Notes under the pieces: model-generated
Told to the model about the DNA's origin: nothing
Databases searched by the model: none
Seen by the model: only the letters and a program-made list of their open reading frames with translations
Shown here: positions 48,482 through 57,875 of the stretch, one piece after another
How positions within the stretch are numbered: position 1 is the stretch's first letter
Layout: each line of letters opens with the position of its first letter
Assembly (NCBI GenBank): GCA_963708795.1
Contig: CAVPUH010000013.1
Coordinates: 124,001 to 188,000 of the forward strand
Direction: 5' to 3'
Length of the DNA stretch: 64,000 bases
Source of the DNA: DAIQRJ01 sp963708795
GTDB lineage: Bacteria; Actinomycetota; Actinomycetes; Propionibacteriales; DAIQRJ01
Translations under genes and position numbers: made by a program

Positions 48482-49938
48482 ATGAGCACCGCCGCGCTAC
48501 CCAGTCAGTCGACCGACTTTCCCGCCTGGCACGGCGATGTCGTGCAGCGCGCCGAGCTGGCCGATTATGCGCCGGTGCGCGGCTGCATGGTGATCAAGCC
48601 GTACGGCTACGCGATCTGGGAGCACGTGCCAGCGCGAGCTGGACGAGCGGATCAAGGCGACCGGGCCACGAGAACGCCTACTTCCCGCTGCTCATCCCAA
48701 GAGCTTCCTCGAAAAGGAGGCCGAGCACGTCGAGGGCTTCGCGCCGGAGGTGGCCGGGTCACGCACGGCGGCGGCAAAGAGCTGGCCGAGCCGCTGGCGA
48801 TCCGCCCGACCTCCGAGACGATCATCGGCGACATCTACGCGCAAGTGGATCCAGTAGCTACCGCGATCTGCCGCTGCTGATCAACCAGTGGGCCAACGTC
48901 GTGCGCTGGGAGATGCGGACGCGCCTCTTCCTGCGCACCAGCCGAGTTCCTCTGGCAGGAGGGCCACACGGCTCCACGCGACCGTGGACAGAGGCGGTCC
49001 GGGAGACGCCGACGACCATGCTCGACGTCTACGCGGCCTTGTCGAGGACGACATGGCGGTGCCGGTCGTGCCGGGCCGCAAGAGCGAGAGCGAGAAGTTC
49101 GCCGGCGCCGCGAGACCTATTCGATTGAGGCGCTGATGCACGACGGCAAGGCGTTGCAGGCCGGCACGTCGCACTACCTGGGCGACCACTTCGCCCGCGG
49201 CTTCGACATCAGGTTCCTCGACCGCGACGGCCTCGAGCAAGTTCGCCTACACTACCTCCTGGGGTCTCGACGCGCATCATCGGCGCGATCATCATGGTCC
49301 ACGGCGACGATCAGGGGCTGATCCTGCCGCCGCAGCGTCGCGCCGCTACCAGGTCGTCTTCGTGCCGATCTGGCGCAAGGAGGCCGAGAAGGAGCAGGTC
49401 TTCGGGCGACCATCCGCGAGTTGCCGAGAGCCGCGTTGGCGGCGCGGCGTGCGCGTCAAGGTGGACTGGGCCACGAGCACACGACGCCCGGCTTCAAGTT
49501 CAACGAGTGGGAACTGCGCGGCGTGCCGCTGCGGATCGAGGTGGGGCCGCGAGCTCGCCGCGGGAGTCGTGACGGCCGCGCGGCGCGACACCGGCGAGCG
49601 GCAGCAGCTCCCGCCGCTGCCGTCAGCGTGGCCGGCGCATCGCGCGACATGCTGCGCGACGTTCAGGCGGCGCTCTTCGAGGCCGCTCGCGACGAGCTGG
49701 AGCGCCGCACGCTCCGCGACCCGGGGAGCTACGACCAGATGATCGAGTACCTCCGCGAGGCCGGTGGGCTCGTCGCAGCGTCCTGGTGTGGTCGCGCCGG
49801 CTGCGAGGAGCGGGTCAAGGCCGACAGCGCCGCGACGATTCGCTGCCTGCCGCTGGACGAGCAACCGAAGCACCCGTCGCCTGCGTCTGCTGCGGCCGCC
49901 CGGCCGTGAGCGCGGCCGTGTGGGCACAGGCGTACTGA
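48482..49938 (+). CDS. proS: Prolyl-tRNA synthetase (type 3/archaeal-like; frameshifted)
   Basis: A class II aminoacyl-tRNA synthetase that charges tRNA-Pro. It starts MSTAALPSQSTDFPAWHGDVV. Class II motifs follow in order across frames: KPYGYAIWEHV (motif 1), [46 protein letters not shown] (motif 2) and WGLSTRIIGAIIMVHGDDQGL (motif 3). The anticodon-binding domain ends VKADSAATIRCLPL, and the zinc-like tail reads ACVCCGRPAVSAAVWAQAY to TGA 49936-49938. It has about 12 indels. The short C-terminal Cys domain marks the archaeal/eukaryal-like ProS form without an editing insert. Confidence 0.9.
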
Positions 49939-50123
49939 GCGCGAAGGTGCGGATGTCCGTACCCCCGGTCGACGGGCGCCCCCACTGTGGACGGACGGCC
50001 GCGCGCCCTCGTCCGCGAGCTCGATCCCGCAGCTCGTCCTGCTCGACGTCCAGCTGCCGGACGTCGGCGGCTTCGAGATCGCGTCGCGGCTGCTCGCACG
50101 CGACCCGGAGCTCGCGATCGTGC

Positions 50124-50332
50124 TCGTGTCCCGACCTGCGCTTCAGCCAGGAGAGCCTCCAGTGGGTCGTCACGGCCTACTCGATCCTCTTCGGCGGTGT
50201 TCTCCTGCTCGGCGGCCGCATGGCCGACCTGCTCGGGCGCCGCCGCCTCTCCACCGCCGGCCTCGCGCTCTTCACCGTCAGCTCGCTGCTCGACGGGCTC
50301 GCCTGGTCGGAGGGCTCGCTCGCCGCGGGTTC
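50124..50332 (+). pseudogene. MFS transporter fragment (TM1-TM3 region)
   Basis: About 65 residues matching the start of a DHA2-type MFS exporter: DLRFSQESLQWVVTAYSILF, then GGRMADLLGRRRLSTAGLALFTVSSLLDGLAWSEGSL with the MFS motif A (GGRMADLLGRR). Both the N-terminus and everything after TM3 are missing. It abuts the receiver-domain fragment directly. Confidence 0.7.
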
Positions 50333-50423
50333 TCGTGGCCGTGCTCGTCGAGTCCAGCCCGGCGGTCGCCGAGGGCGTCGACGAGGAGCCCGCCCTGAGC
50401 CTGGCCGCCTGACGCCGATCGAG

Positions 50424-50747
50424 ATGCAGAAGCACCGGGTCGCCGTCCCCGTCGTCCTTGCCGCAGGCGCCGTGACGGCGACGGCGCTCGCGGCCGGACC
50501 ACCTATCGGGTCACTGCCGGAGTGCCCTCGCAACCTGCTCCCGCTGACCGCGAGCTCGCTCTCGCCGGCCGTGACCGCTGCGCTCGTCGCCGACGACGCG
50601 AAGAACCGGCCGCAGGCGACCGCCGCCGCGATCGCCTCGCACGACCCGGAGCGCGGCCTGCAGGTGAAGCGTGCTCTTCGTGGGGCGGACGAGCGCGGGA
50701 TACAGAATCCGGGAGCGGGCACGATCAGTGCCGAGTACGTGCGCTGA
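50424..50747 (+). CDS. N-terminal part of a secreted protein (cut by a junction)
   Basis: ATG 50424 gives MQKHRVAVPVVLAAGAVTATALA, a signal peptide, then an Ala-rich domain (NLLPLTASSLSPAVTAALVADDAKNRPQ). From about 50690 the sequence changes character (ADERGIQNPGAGTISAEYVR), so the natural protein probably continued differently. Family unknown. Confidence 0.45.
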   Translation: MQKHRVAVPVVLAAGAVTATALAAGPPIGSLPECPRNLLPLTASSLSPAVTAALVADDAKNRPQATAAAIASHDPERGLQVKRALRGADERGIQNPGAGTISAEYVR

Positions 50748-50787
50748 GCAATACGTGTTCTGTCCTCTGCTTGAGCATCGTATTGCT

Positions 50788-52413
50788 GTTGGAAGTGCGC
50801 GGCGAGGTCTATATGACCCACAAGGCGTTCGAGGCGCTGAACAAGCGCCAGGAAAAGGACGGCAAGCCGACTTACGCCAATCCGCGCAATTCCGCCGCCG
50901 GTTCGGTGCGCCAGCTCGATCCCGTCCATCACCGCCGTCGCGGGCGCTGAATTTCTTCGCCTATACCTGGGGCGAGATATCGCGAACTGCCCGCCAAGAC
51001 CCAGAGCGGCATGCTGGAAAAGTTCGAGAGACTATGGCTTTATCGTCAATCCGCTGGTCGCGGCGCTGCGAGACACTGGACGAGATTCTCAAATTCTATC
51101 GCGATATCGAAAGCAAGCGCGCCAAGCTGGGCTATGACATTGACGGCGTGGTCTACAAGGTGGACCGGCTGGATCTGCAGGAACGGCTGGGCTTTGTCTC
51201 GCGCAGCCCACGCTGGGCCATCGCCCACAAATTCCCCGCCGAACAGGCCGAGACGGTGCTGGAGGATATCGAGATCCAGGTCGGCCGCACCGGCAAGCTG
51301 GCGCCGGTGGCGCGGCTGAAGCCGGTCACGGTGGGCGGCGTGGTGGTGCAGAACGCCACCTTGCACAATGAAGACGAGATCGAACGGCTGGATGCGCGGA
51401 TCGGCGACACGGTGGTGATCCAGCGCGCCGGCGACGTGATCCCGCAGATCTTGCGGGTGATCCCGGACAAGCGGCCCAAGAGCGCCAAGCCCTACAAATT
51501 TCCCGACAAATGCCCGGTCTGCGGCAGCCATGCGGTGCGCGAAGTGGACGAGAAGACCGGCAAGATGGATGTCGACCGGCGCTGCACCGGCGGGCTGATC
51601 TGCGATGCCCAGACGGTGGAGCGGCTGAAATATTTCGTCGGCCGCGACCAGTTCGATATCGAGGGCCTGGGCGGCACCATGATCGAGCTGTTCCATGACA
51701 AGGGCCTGCTGAAAGAGCCCGCCGATATTTTCGCGCTGACCGAGAAGCCGGAGAAAGTCAGCAAGGTGCTGGCCGAGCATCGCGCCGCGCTGTCGGAAGA
51801 GCGCCGCGCCGCCGAAGGCAAGGAACCGGTCAAGAAGCCAAGGCCAAGAAGGAAGACCGCGAAGACAAGGTGGTCGAAAACCTGATGGCGGCGATCGAGC
51901 GCCGCCGCACCATCGGCCTGGACCGGTTGATCAATGCGCTGGGCATCCGCCATGTCGGCGAAACCACGGCGCGGCTGCTGGCGCGGCATTACCGCTCCAT
52001 CGACGCCTTCCTGGACGGCATGAAGGCCGACGATGCGCTGGAGGAATTGCAGCACATCGAAGGCATTGGCGGGGTGGTGGCGGAAGCCATCCATGATTTC
52101 TTCGACGAGCCGCACAATGTGAAGGCGCTGGACCGGCTGCTGGAATGGCTGGACGGTGACCGACATGGCGGCGCCGGCCAAATCCTCGCCGGTGTCGGGC
52201 AAGACGGTGGTGTTCACCGGCACCCTGGAAAAGATGACCCGCCAGGAAGCCAAGGCGCGGGCGGAAAGCCTGGGCGCGAAAGTGTCGGGCTCGGTGTCGG
52301 CCAAGACCGATATCGTGGTGGCGGGGCCGGGCGCGGGCTCGAAGCTGAAAGACGCGCAGAAGCACAATGTCCAGGTGCTGGACGAGGATGCCTGGTTGAA
52401 GCTGATCTCCTAA
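50788..52413 (+). CDS. ligA: NAD-dependent DNA ligase, N-terminal part missing
   Basis: DNA ligase LigA, which seals nicks in replication and repair using NAD+. The piece starts inside the adenylation domain (LEVRGEVYMTHKAFEALN), so roughly 170-200 residues including the KxDG adenylation lysine are absent. The rest is nearly whole: DGVVYKVDRLDLQERLG, PRWAIAHKFPAEQAET, the OB fold, zinc cysteines in CPVCGSHAVRE and RRCTGGLICDAQ, helix-hairpin-helix repeats, and a C-terminal BRCT domain (SGKTVVFTGTLEKMTRQEAK). Frames change near 50935, 51050, 51840 and 52160. Style is alphaproteobacterial, unlike the flanks. Confidence 0.92.
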
Positions 52414-52533
52414 TGTCATCCCCGGCGAGCGCGGCGAAGCGCTGCGAGGGACGGGGACCCAGGTCGCGATCTATCGGTCGTCACCTGGGTCCCTTCCCTG
52501 CGCATGGCTCGCGCATGCTCGCCGGGGATGACA
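52414..52533. repeat. Intergenic inverted-repeat element between convergent genes
   Basis: TGTCATCCCCGGCGAGC (52414-52430) and its exact complement GCTCGCCGGGGATGACA (52517-52533) bound the element. Inside is a second pair, GGGACCCAGGT (near 52454-52464) and ACCTGGGTCCC (52483-52493). It starts directly after the ligA stop and ends 7 bases before the aminopeptidase stop, so it would terminate both genes. Similar palindromic elements are repeated many times in alphaproteobacterial genomes. Confidence 0.75.
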
Positions 52534-52539
52534 GTGGGG

Positions 52540-54240
52540 CTAAATCGCCCGCGTCGCCCGATCCAGCCACTTGCGCGTCTCGTCATCCACCAGCGGGCGC
52601 GATCGTGTCGCGCACCCGCGCGTGATAGATGTTCAGCCAGCCGCGCTCGGCATCGGTCAGCAGCGACGATTCCACCAGGTTCAGGTCGATCGGCACCAGG
52701 GTGATGGTCTCGAAGCCCATCATCGGGCGGTCGCCGCCCAGATCTTCCGGCTCGCGTCACCACCACCAGATTCTCGATGCGGATGCCGAAGGCGCCGGTC
52801 TTGTAGAAGCCGGGCTCGTTGGAACAGACCATGCCGGGCTTCAAGGCCTGCATCACCGGCCGCTTGGAGATGTTCTGCGGCCCTTCATGCACCGACAGAT
52901 ACGAGCCCACGCCATGGCCGGTGCCATGGTCGTAATCCAGCCCCGCTTCCCACAGCGGCCGGCGGGCGAAACTGTCCAGCTGCATGCCGATGGTGCCGTC
53001 GGGGAAGCGCGCGGTGGCCAGCGCGATATGGCCTTTCAGCACCCGGGTGAAACGGTCGCGCATTTCCGGCGTCGGCTCGCCCACCATGATGGTGCGGGTG
53101 ACGTCGGTGGTGCCGTCGGGATATTGCGCGCCGCGAATCCAGCAGGAACATCTCGCTCGGGCGGATGGTGCGGTTGGTGGAGCGCGTCACCCGGTAATGC
53201 ACGATGGCGCCGTTGCTGCCCGCGCCGGAAATGGTGTCGAACGACACGTCGCTGAGCACGCCGGTGGCGCGGCGGAAGCCTTCCAGGGTTTCGGCCGCCT
53301 GGATTTCGGTCAGCTCGCCGCCCGCGGCATTGGCTTCGAACCAGGCCAGATAGCGCGCCAGCGCCGCGCCGTCGCGGATGTGCGCCTTGCGCATGCCTTC
53401 GATTTCCAGGCGGGTTCTTGCAGGCCTTGGGCAGCTGGCAGGGATCGGCGCCCTGCTTGATCTTGGCGCCCGCCTTGGTCAGCCGGTCGAAGATGGCGGC
53501 GGCGGCGGTGGCGGGATCCACCAGCACGCTCTTGCCTTTCATCGCATCCAGCGCGGCGGCGAAGTGCGACGGGCTCATGCACCTGCACCGAATTGCCCAG
53601 ATGCGCCAGCAGTTCGGGCGAGCGCTTGGCGGGATCCAGGAACAGGTCGGCGCCGCCATCGTCATGCAGGATGGCGAAGGCCAGGGTGAAAGGCGTGTGC
53701 GGCACGTCATGGCCGCGGATGTTCAACAGCCAGCAGACGGAATCGGCCAGGGTGATCACGGCGGCTTCCGCGCCCGCCTTCTTCAGGCCGTCGCCCAGGC
53801 GTCAGGCGCTTGGCTTCGCTCTGTTCGCCGGCCAGATTGAGGGCATGCGGCTTGGCCGGGGTCATGCGGCGGCGCGGGCTGGTCGCTCCACACCGCGTCG
53901 ATGGGATTGCTGTCCACCGCCACCAGACGTGCCGCCGGCTTTTTCCACCGCGGCTTTCAGATGCATCACGCCATGCTGGGTGTGCAGCCAGGGGTCGTAG
54001 CCCAGCTTGGCGCCTTTCGGCAGATTGTCGGGTATCCAGCCCTGCGGTCCTTCCGCCACCAGGTCGCGCGGCTCGAACAGCGAGGTGTCGGTCTGGTTGC
54101 GGACCTGCAAGCGTGTAGCGGCCATCGACAAAGACCGCGGCCTTGTCCTTCAGCACCACCGCCGCGCCGGCCGAACCGGTGAAGGCGGTCAGCCAGGCCA
54201 GCCGCTCGGCATAGGCAGGCAGATCTGACCAAATCGCCAT
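52540..54240 (-). CDS. Xaa-Pro aminopeptidase, M24B family (N-terminus missing; frameshifted)
   Basis: A two-metal aminopeptidase that removes an N-terminal residue before proline. From the high-coordinate end it reads LPAYAERLAWLTAFTGSAGAAVV, PQGWIPDNLPKGAKLGYDPWLHTQHGV, then GMRKAHIRDGAALARYLAWF and the catalytic domain. Metal ligands are Asp in MFLLDSGAQYPDGTTDVTRT (two Asp), His in HGTGHGVGSYLSVHEGP and Glu in NEPGFY and GIRIENLVVV. About seven indels are present. It should begin about 45 residues earlier, but the sequence breaks at about 54225-54240. The stop is TAG at 52540-52542. Style is alphaproteobacterial. Confidence 0.88.
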
Positions 54241-54284
54241 GGGCGATAGCCATGCTGCGCGCTTCGGTTCGGTTACCTGTATTG

Positions 54285-55240
54285 CTCGGCGAGCGCCAGA
54301 CCAGCGCCTGCGCGGTCCCGACGCCGTGGCTCGAGGCGATGGGCGTCGCGCGCGATCCGCCAGGAGCTCCCGTGCATGAGCTTCCACACCCCGCACGGCT
54401 CAGCGCGCTACCGGCTGCCGTGGAGCTGGTCGTCGTTCGACTACCGCGACGCTGTGCCGGCTGCTGTGGGCGCAGTGCGACGCCCGCTTCGAGACGGCCA
54501 AGGTCGAGCGGCGCGACGGGCGACACGGTCCACACCGACCGCGGCGACCTCTGCGCGCCGGCTGATCGTCGACGCGCTCGGCTGGCGCCGCGTGCTCGGC
54601 CCCGGCGAACGTACCAGCCGCCGGAGGCGCCGCTGTCGCGCGGCCTCGAGGTCCACCCGACGGCGGCGGCGACGACCTCGACGTCTGGATCGACCGCTCG
54701 CTCGTGCGCCGCGGCTACGCCTGGACCGTGCCGGCCGGCGGCGAGCAGCGCGTCGGCGTCGGCTCCTACGACCCGCGCGACCACGTCAAGGAGCCGACGC
54801 GTGGAGCTGGCGGGGCGGCTCGGCGTGACGCCCGTGCGCTACCAGGGCAACTGGTTCCCGCACCGGCTGCGCCCGGCGGCCGAGGACGGCGTGTTCTTCG
54901 TCGGCGACAGCGCCGGCCACTGCTTCCCGCTGTCCGGCGAGGGGATCCGCACCGCGTTCTACTTCGGCATCGCCTGCGGCCGCGAGCTGCGCGCGGTGCT
55001 CGCGGGCGAGCGCACGCCGCGAGGCCGCGCTCGCGCGCTACGCGCGCGTCTCCGCGCCGCCACGCCCGCGCGTTCCGCACGGCGCGCTGGCGCTCCAGCG
55101 CGCTGATCCCCGCGCTGCCGCCGCGGCTGCTCGACCGCGCGCTGCGTCGGCGCTCGTCGAGCCGCCGGCCGGCTCAGCCGACCGCGCGCGGCTACGGCCT
55201 GCGTCACCCGTCGCTCCCGACGCGCCGACCGCGGCCAGTG
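54285..55240 (+). CDS. FAD-dependent oxidoreductase, geranylgeranyl-reductase-like (N-terminus missing; frameshifted)
   Basis: A flavoprotein of the geranylgeranyl/digeranylgeranyl reductase or squalene-epoxidase-like group. The first readable residues, ERQTSACAVPTPWLEAMGVAR, correspond to about residue 45 of such proteins, so the N-terminal FAD-binding GxGxxG is absent. It continues SFHTPHGSARYRLPWSWSSFDY, RRGYAWTVPAGGEQRVGVGSYDP, and the second FAD motif GVFFVGDSAGHCFPLSGEGIRTAF. The end is uncertain because of indels after 55030. It precedes hisIE. Confidence 0.75.
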
Positions 55241-55286
55241 TGCGCGCCGGTCGGCGCCGTCCCGCACCTAGAATCCGCCTGGACCG

Positions 55287-55895
55287 ATGGACGACTGCAG
55301 ATCGCCTACGACGAGCGCGGGCTCGTGCCCGTGCGTCGTCCAGGACTGGAGCACCGGCGAGGTGCTGACGCTCGCCTACATGAACGCGGAGGCGCTCGCG
55401 CGCACGCGCGAGACCGGCGAGATGCACTTCTGGAGCCGCTCGCGCCAGGAGCTGTGGCACAAGGGCGCGACGCGCGGCAACACGCAGGCGCGTGCGCGCG
55501 CTCCGCTACGACTGCGACGCCGACGCGCTGCTCGCGCTCGTCGAGCCGGCCGGCCCGGCCTGCCACACCGGCGAGCGCACCTGCTTCTACCGCGGCGAGC
55601 TCGAGCCGCCGCGCCGCACGAGGCGCTGCCCGCGCTCGAGCGCACGATCGCCGAGCGCGCGCGCCGACCGCCCGCGCGGCTCCTACACGGCCGAGCTGCT
55701 CGCCGACCCGCCGCTGATCGGCGAGAAGGTCCAGGAGGAGGCCGAGGAGGTCGCCCGCGCCGCCCGCGAGGAGACCGACGAGCGCGTCGCCGAGGAGGCC
55801 GCCGACGTGCTCTACCACCTGACCGTGCTGCTGCGCAGCCGCGGGCTCAGCCTCGCCGACGCCGGAGACGGGTGCTCGATGGCCGTCGCCGCTGA
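55287..55895 (+). CDS. hisIE: Bifunctional phosphoribosyl-AMP cyclohydrolase / phosphoribosyl-ATP pyrophosphatase
   Basis: Catalyses steps 2 and 3 of histidine synthesis. The HisI domain reads QDWSTGEVLTLAYMNAEALARTRETGEMHFWSRSRQELW, interrupted by an indel near 55338, with metal/zinc residues in YDCDADALLALVEPAGPACHTGERTCFYRG in another frame. The HisE domain has LIGEKVQEEAEEVARAAREETDERVAEEAADVLYHLTVLL, a MazG-like helical fold. With one shift the end reads AGDVLDGRRR and stops at 55893-55895, overlapping the trpE start. Confidence 0.88.
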   Translation: MDDCRSPTTSAGSCPCVVQDWSTGEVLTLAYMNAEALARTRETGEMHFWSRSRQELWHKGATRGNTQARARAPLRLRRRRAARARRAGRPGLPHRRAHLLLPRRARAAAPHEALPALERTIAERARRPPARLLHGRAARRPAADRREGPGGGRGGRPRRPRGDRRARRRGGRRRALPPDRAAAQPRAQPRRRRRRVLDGRRR

Positions 55896-57309
55896 CGCCT
55901 CGCCGCAAGCGTCGCTCGCGCGGTCGCGCGAGCACGCGTCCACTCCTCATCGACGACAGCGAGACGCCGGTCTCGGCGTTCCTCAAGCTGCGCGGCGCCG
56001 GCCCGGCGTTCCTGCTCGAGTCGGCCGAGCAGGGCCAGCGCGTCGGCCGCTACTCGTTCATCGGCTTCCGGCCGCGCAAGGTCATGCGCTGGTCGCTCGG
56101 CGACGACGGCGACCCGTACGCGATCGCCGCCGCCGCGGTCGCCGGCACCGCCAGGCGCCGCTCGCCGACCTGCCGCCGTTCGCCGGCGGCGCGGTCGGCT
56201 TCTTCGGCTACGACTTCGTGCGCACCGTCGAGCCGCTGCGGCGAGCCCAACCCCGACCCGCTCGGCCTGCCCGACCTGGCGCTGATGCTCACCGACGTGC
56301 TCGTCGTCTTCGACCACCTCAAGCACACGGTCACGTGCTCGCCAACGTCTACGCCGACGAGCCGACGGCGAGGCCCGCGCCCGCGAGCGATCGCCGAGGT
56401 GCGCGAGCGGCTCGCCGGCCCGCTGCCGCGGCCCGAGCCGCCCGCCGAGCGCCCGCGAGCCGCGAGTTCGAGCCGCAACATGCCGCGCGAGGCGTTCGAG
56501 GCGATGGTCGCCCGGATCGTCGAGTACGTCCACGCCGGCGACGCCTTCCAGGTCGTCCCGTGCCAGCGCTGGAGCGGCGCCGACCGCCGGTCGAGCCGTT
56601 CTCGATCTACCGCGGCCTGCGCGCCGTCAACCCGTCGCCCGTACATGTACTTCCTGGACTTCGGGGACTTCCAGGTCGTCGGCGCCTCGCCCGAGCCGCT
56701 GGTGCACGGTCACGGGCCGCAGCCGCCTCGACGCGCCCGATCGCCGGCACGCGCCCGCGCGGCGGCCGACGCCGAGGAGGACGTCGCGATCGCCGCCGAG
56801 CTGCTCGCCGACGAGAAGGAGCGCGCCGAGCACGTGATGCTCGTCGACCTCGGCCGCAACGACCTCGGCCGCGTCTGCGAGTACGGCACCGTCGAGGTCG
56901 AGACGTTCATGGCCGTCGAGACCTACACCCACGTCATGCACATCGTCTCCAGCGTCCGCGGCGAGCTGCGCCCGACGTGCAGGCGATCGACGCGCTGCGC
57001 TCGGTCCTGCCCGCCGGCACGCTGTCCGGCGCGCCGAAGGTCCGCGCGATGCAGATCATCGACGAGCTCGAGCCCGTCAAGCGCGGCGCCTACGGCGGCG
57101 CGATCGGCTAGCTCTCCTACACCGGCGACCTCGACACCTGCATCCACATCCGCACCGTCGTCGTCAAGGACGGCATCGCCCACGTCCAGGCCGGCGGCGG
57201 CACCGTGGCCGACGCCAAGCCCGACTACGAGTACGAGGAGTCGCGCGCCAAGGCCCGCGGCGTGCTGCGGGCGATCGAGCTGGCGGCGCGCCAGCGCGAG
57301 CTGGCCATG
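55879..57309 (+). CDS. trpE: Anthranilate synthase component I (in-frame TAG and frameshifts)
   Basis: Makes anthranilate from chorismate with ammonia supplied by TrpG. ATG 55879 (MAVAADASPQASLARSREHA) overlaps hisIE. The feedback-site region SETPVSAFLKLRG appears in another frame. Catalytic-domain motifs are AFQVVPCQRWS, YFLDFGDFQVVGASPEPLV, HVMLVDLGRNDLGRVCEYG, AVETYTHVMHIVSSV and GTLSGAPKVRAMQIIDELEP. TAG at 57109-57111 stands where the conserved Tyr of GGAIGYLSYTG should be, a single-base change from TAC. After it the frame stays open straight into trpG. A one-base shift would end trpE at the TGA overlapping the trpG ATG. Confidence 0.9.
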
Positions 57310-57871
57310 AGGCGCGTCCTCGTCATCGACAACTACGACTCCTTCACCTACAACCTCGTCCAGTACCTGGGCGAGCTGGGGGCGGAGGTCGAGGTCGTGC
57401 GCAACGACCCGCGCACGGTCGACGAGCTGCTCGCGCGGCGACCGGACCGCGTCGTCGTCTCGCCCGGCCCGTGCACGCCCAACGAGGCCGGGATCTCGGT
57501 CGAGGTCATGCGGCGCTTCCCCGAGGCCGGCATGCCGACGCTCGGCGTCTGCCTCGGCCACCAGTCGCTCGCCCAGGCGTTCGGCGGCAAGGTCGTCCGC
57601 CACGACCCGGTCCACGGCAAGACGACCGAGATCGAGCACGACGGCACCGGGCTCTTCGCGGGCCTGCCGAACCCGCTGACCGTCGGGCGCTACCACTCGC
57701 TGGTCGTCGACCCCGAGCTGCCGGACGTGCTCGAGCGCGACCGCGCGCGGCGGCGGCGTGCTCATGGCGATCCGCCACCGCGAGCTGCCCGCCGAGGGCG
57801 TCCAGTTCCACCCCGAGTCCGTCCTCACGCCGCGACGGCAAGCGGCCTGCTGGCGACACTTCCTTGCCTAA
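57307..57871 (+). CDS. trpG: Anthranilate synthase component II (glutamine amidotransferase)
   Basis: Supplies ammonia from glutamine to TrpE. ATG 57307 gives MRRVLVIDNYDSFTYNLVQYLGELG. Class I amidotransferase residues are nucleophile Cys in LGVCLGHQSLAQAFGG and, after an indel near 57745, the His-Glu pair in GVQFHPESVLT. PGPCTPNEAG and YHSLVVDPELP are typical. The end (LLATFLA, TAA 57869-57871) lies in a shifted frame. It is in the same frame as trpE with no stop between them, apart from the TAG at 57109. Confidence 0.93.
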
Positions 57872-57875
57872 CCCC

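Larger units (their letters stand above)
49939..50790. other. Mosaic of gene fragments joined end to end
   Basis: Between the proS stop and ligA, several unrelated coding pieces follow each other with no complete gene. They are a response-regulator receiver piece (QLVLLDVQLPDVGGFEIASRL, near 50030-50130), an MFS-transporter piece (LQWVVTAYSILFGGVLLLGG, 50140-50330), a piece ending in a stop at 50412, and the start of a secreted protein (50424). Each lacks its own start or end. This is the mark of misjoined sequence, not of a real operon. Confidence 0.65.

Noticed and set aside
50788..54240. Horizontal transfer of ligA and the aminopeptidase into an actinobacterium
   Set aside because: Both genes are truncated exactly at the block edges and no mobile-element feature flanks them, so a sequence join is more likely.
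57307..57871. Natural TrpE-TrpG fusion as a firm call
   Set aside because: Indels are dense here and a one-base shift would give the ordinary ATGA overlap, so the fusion cannot be supported.
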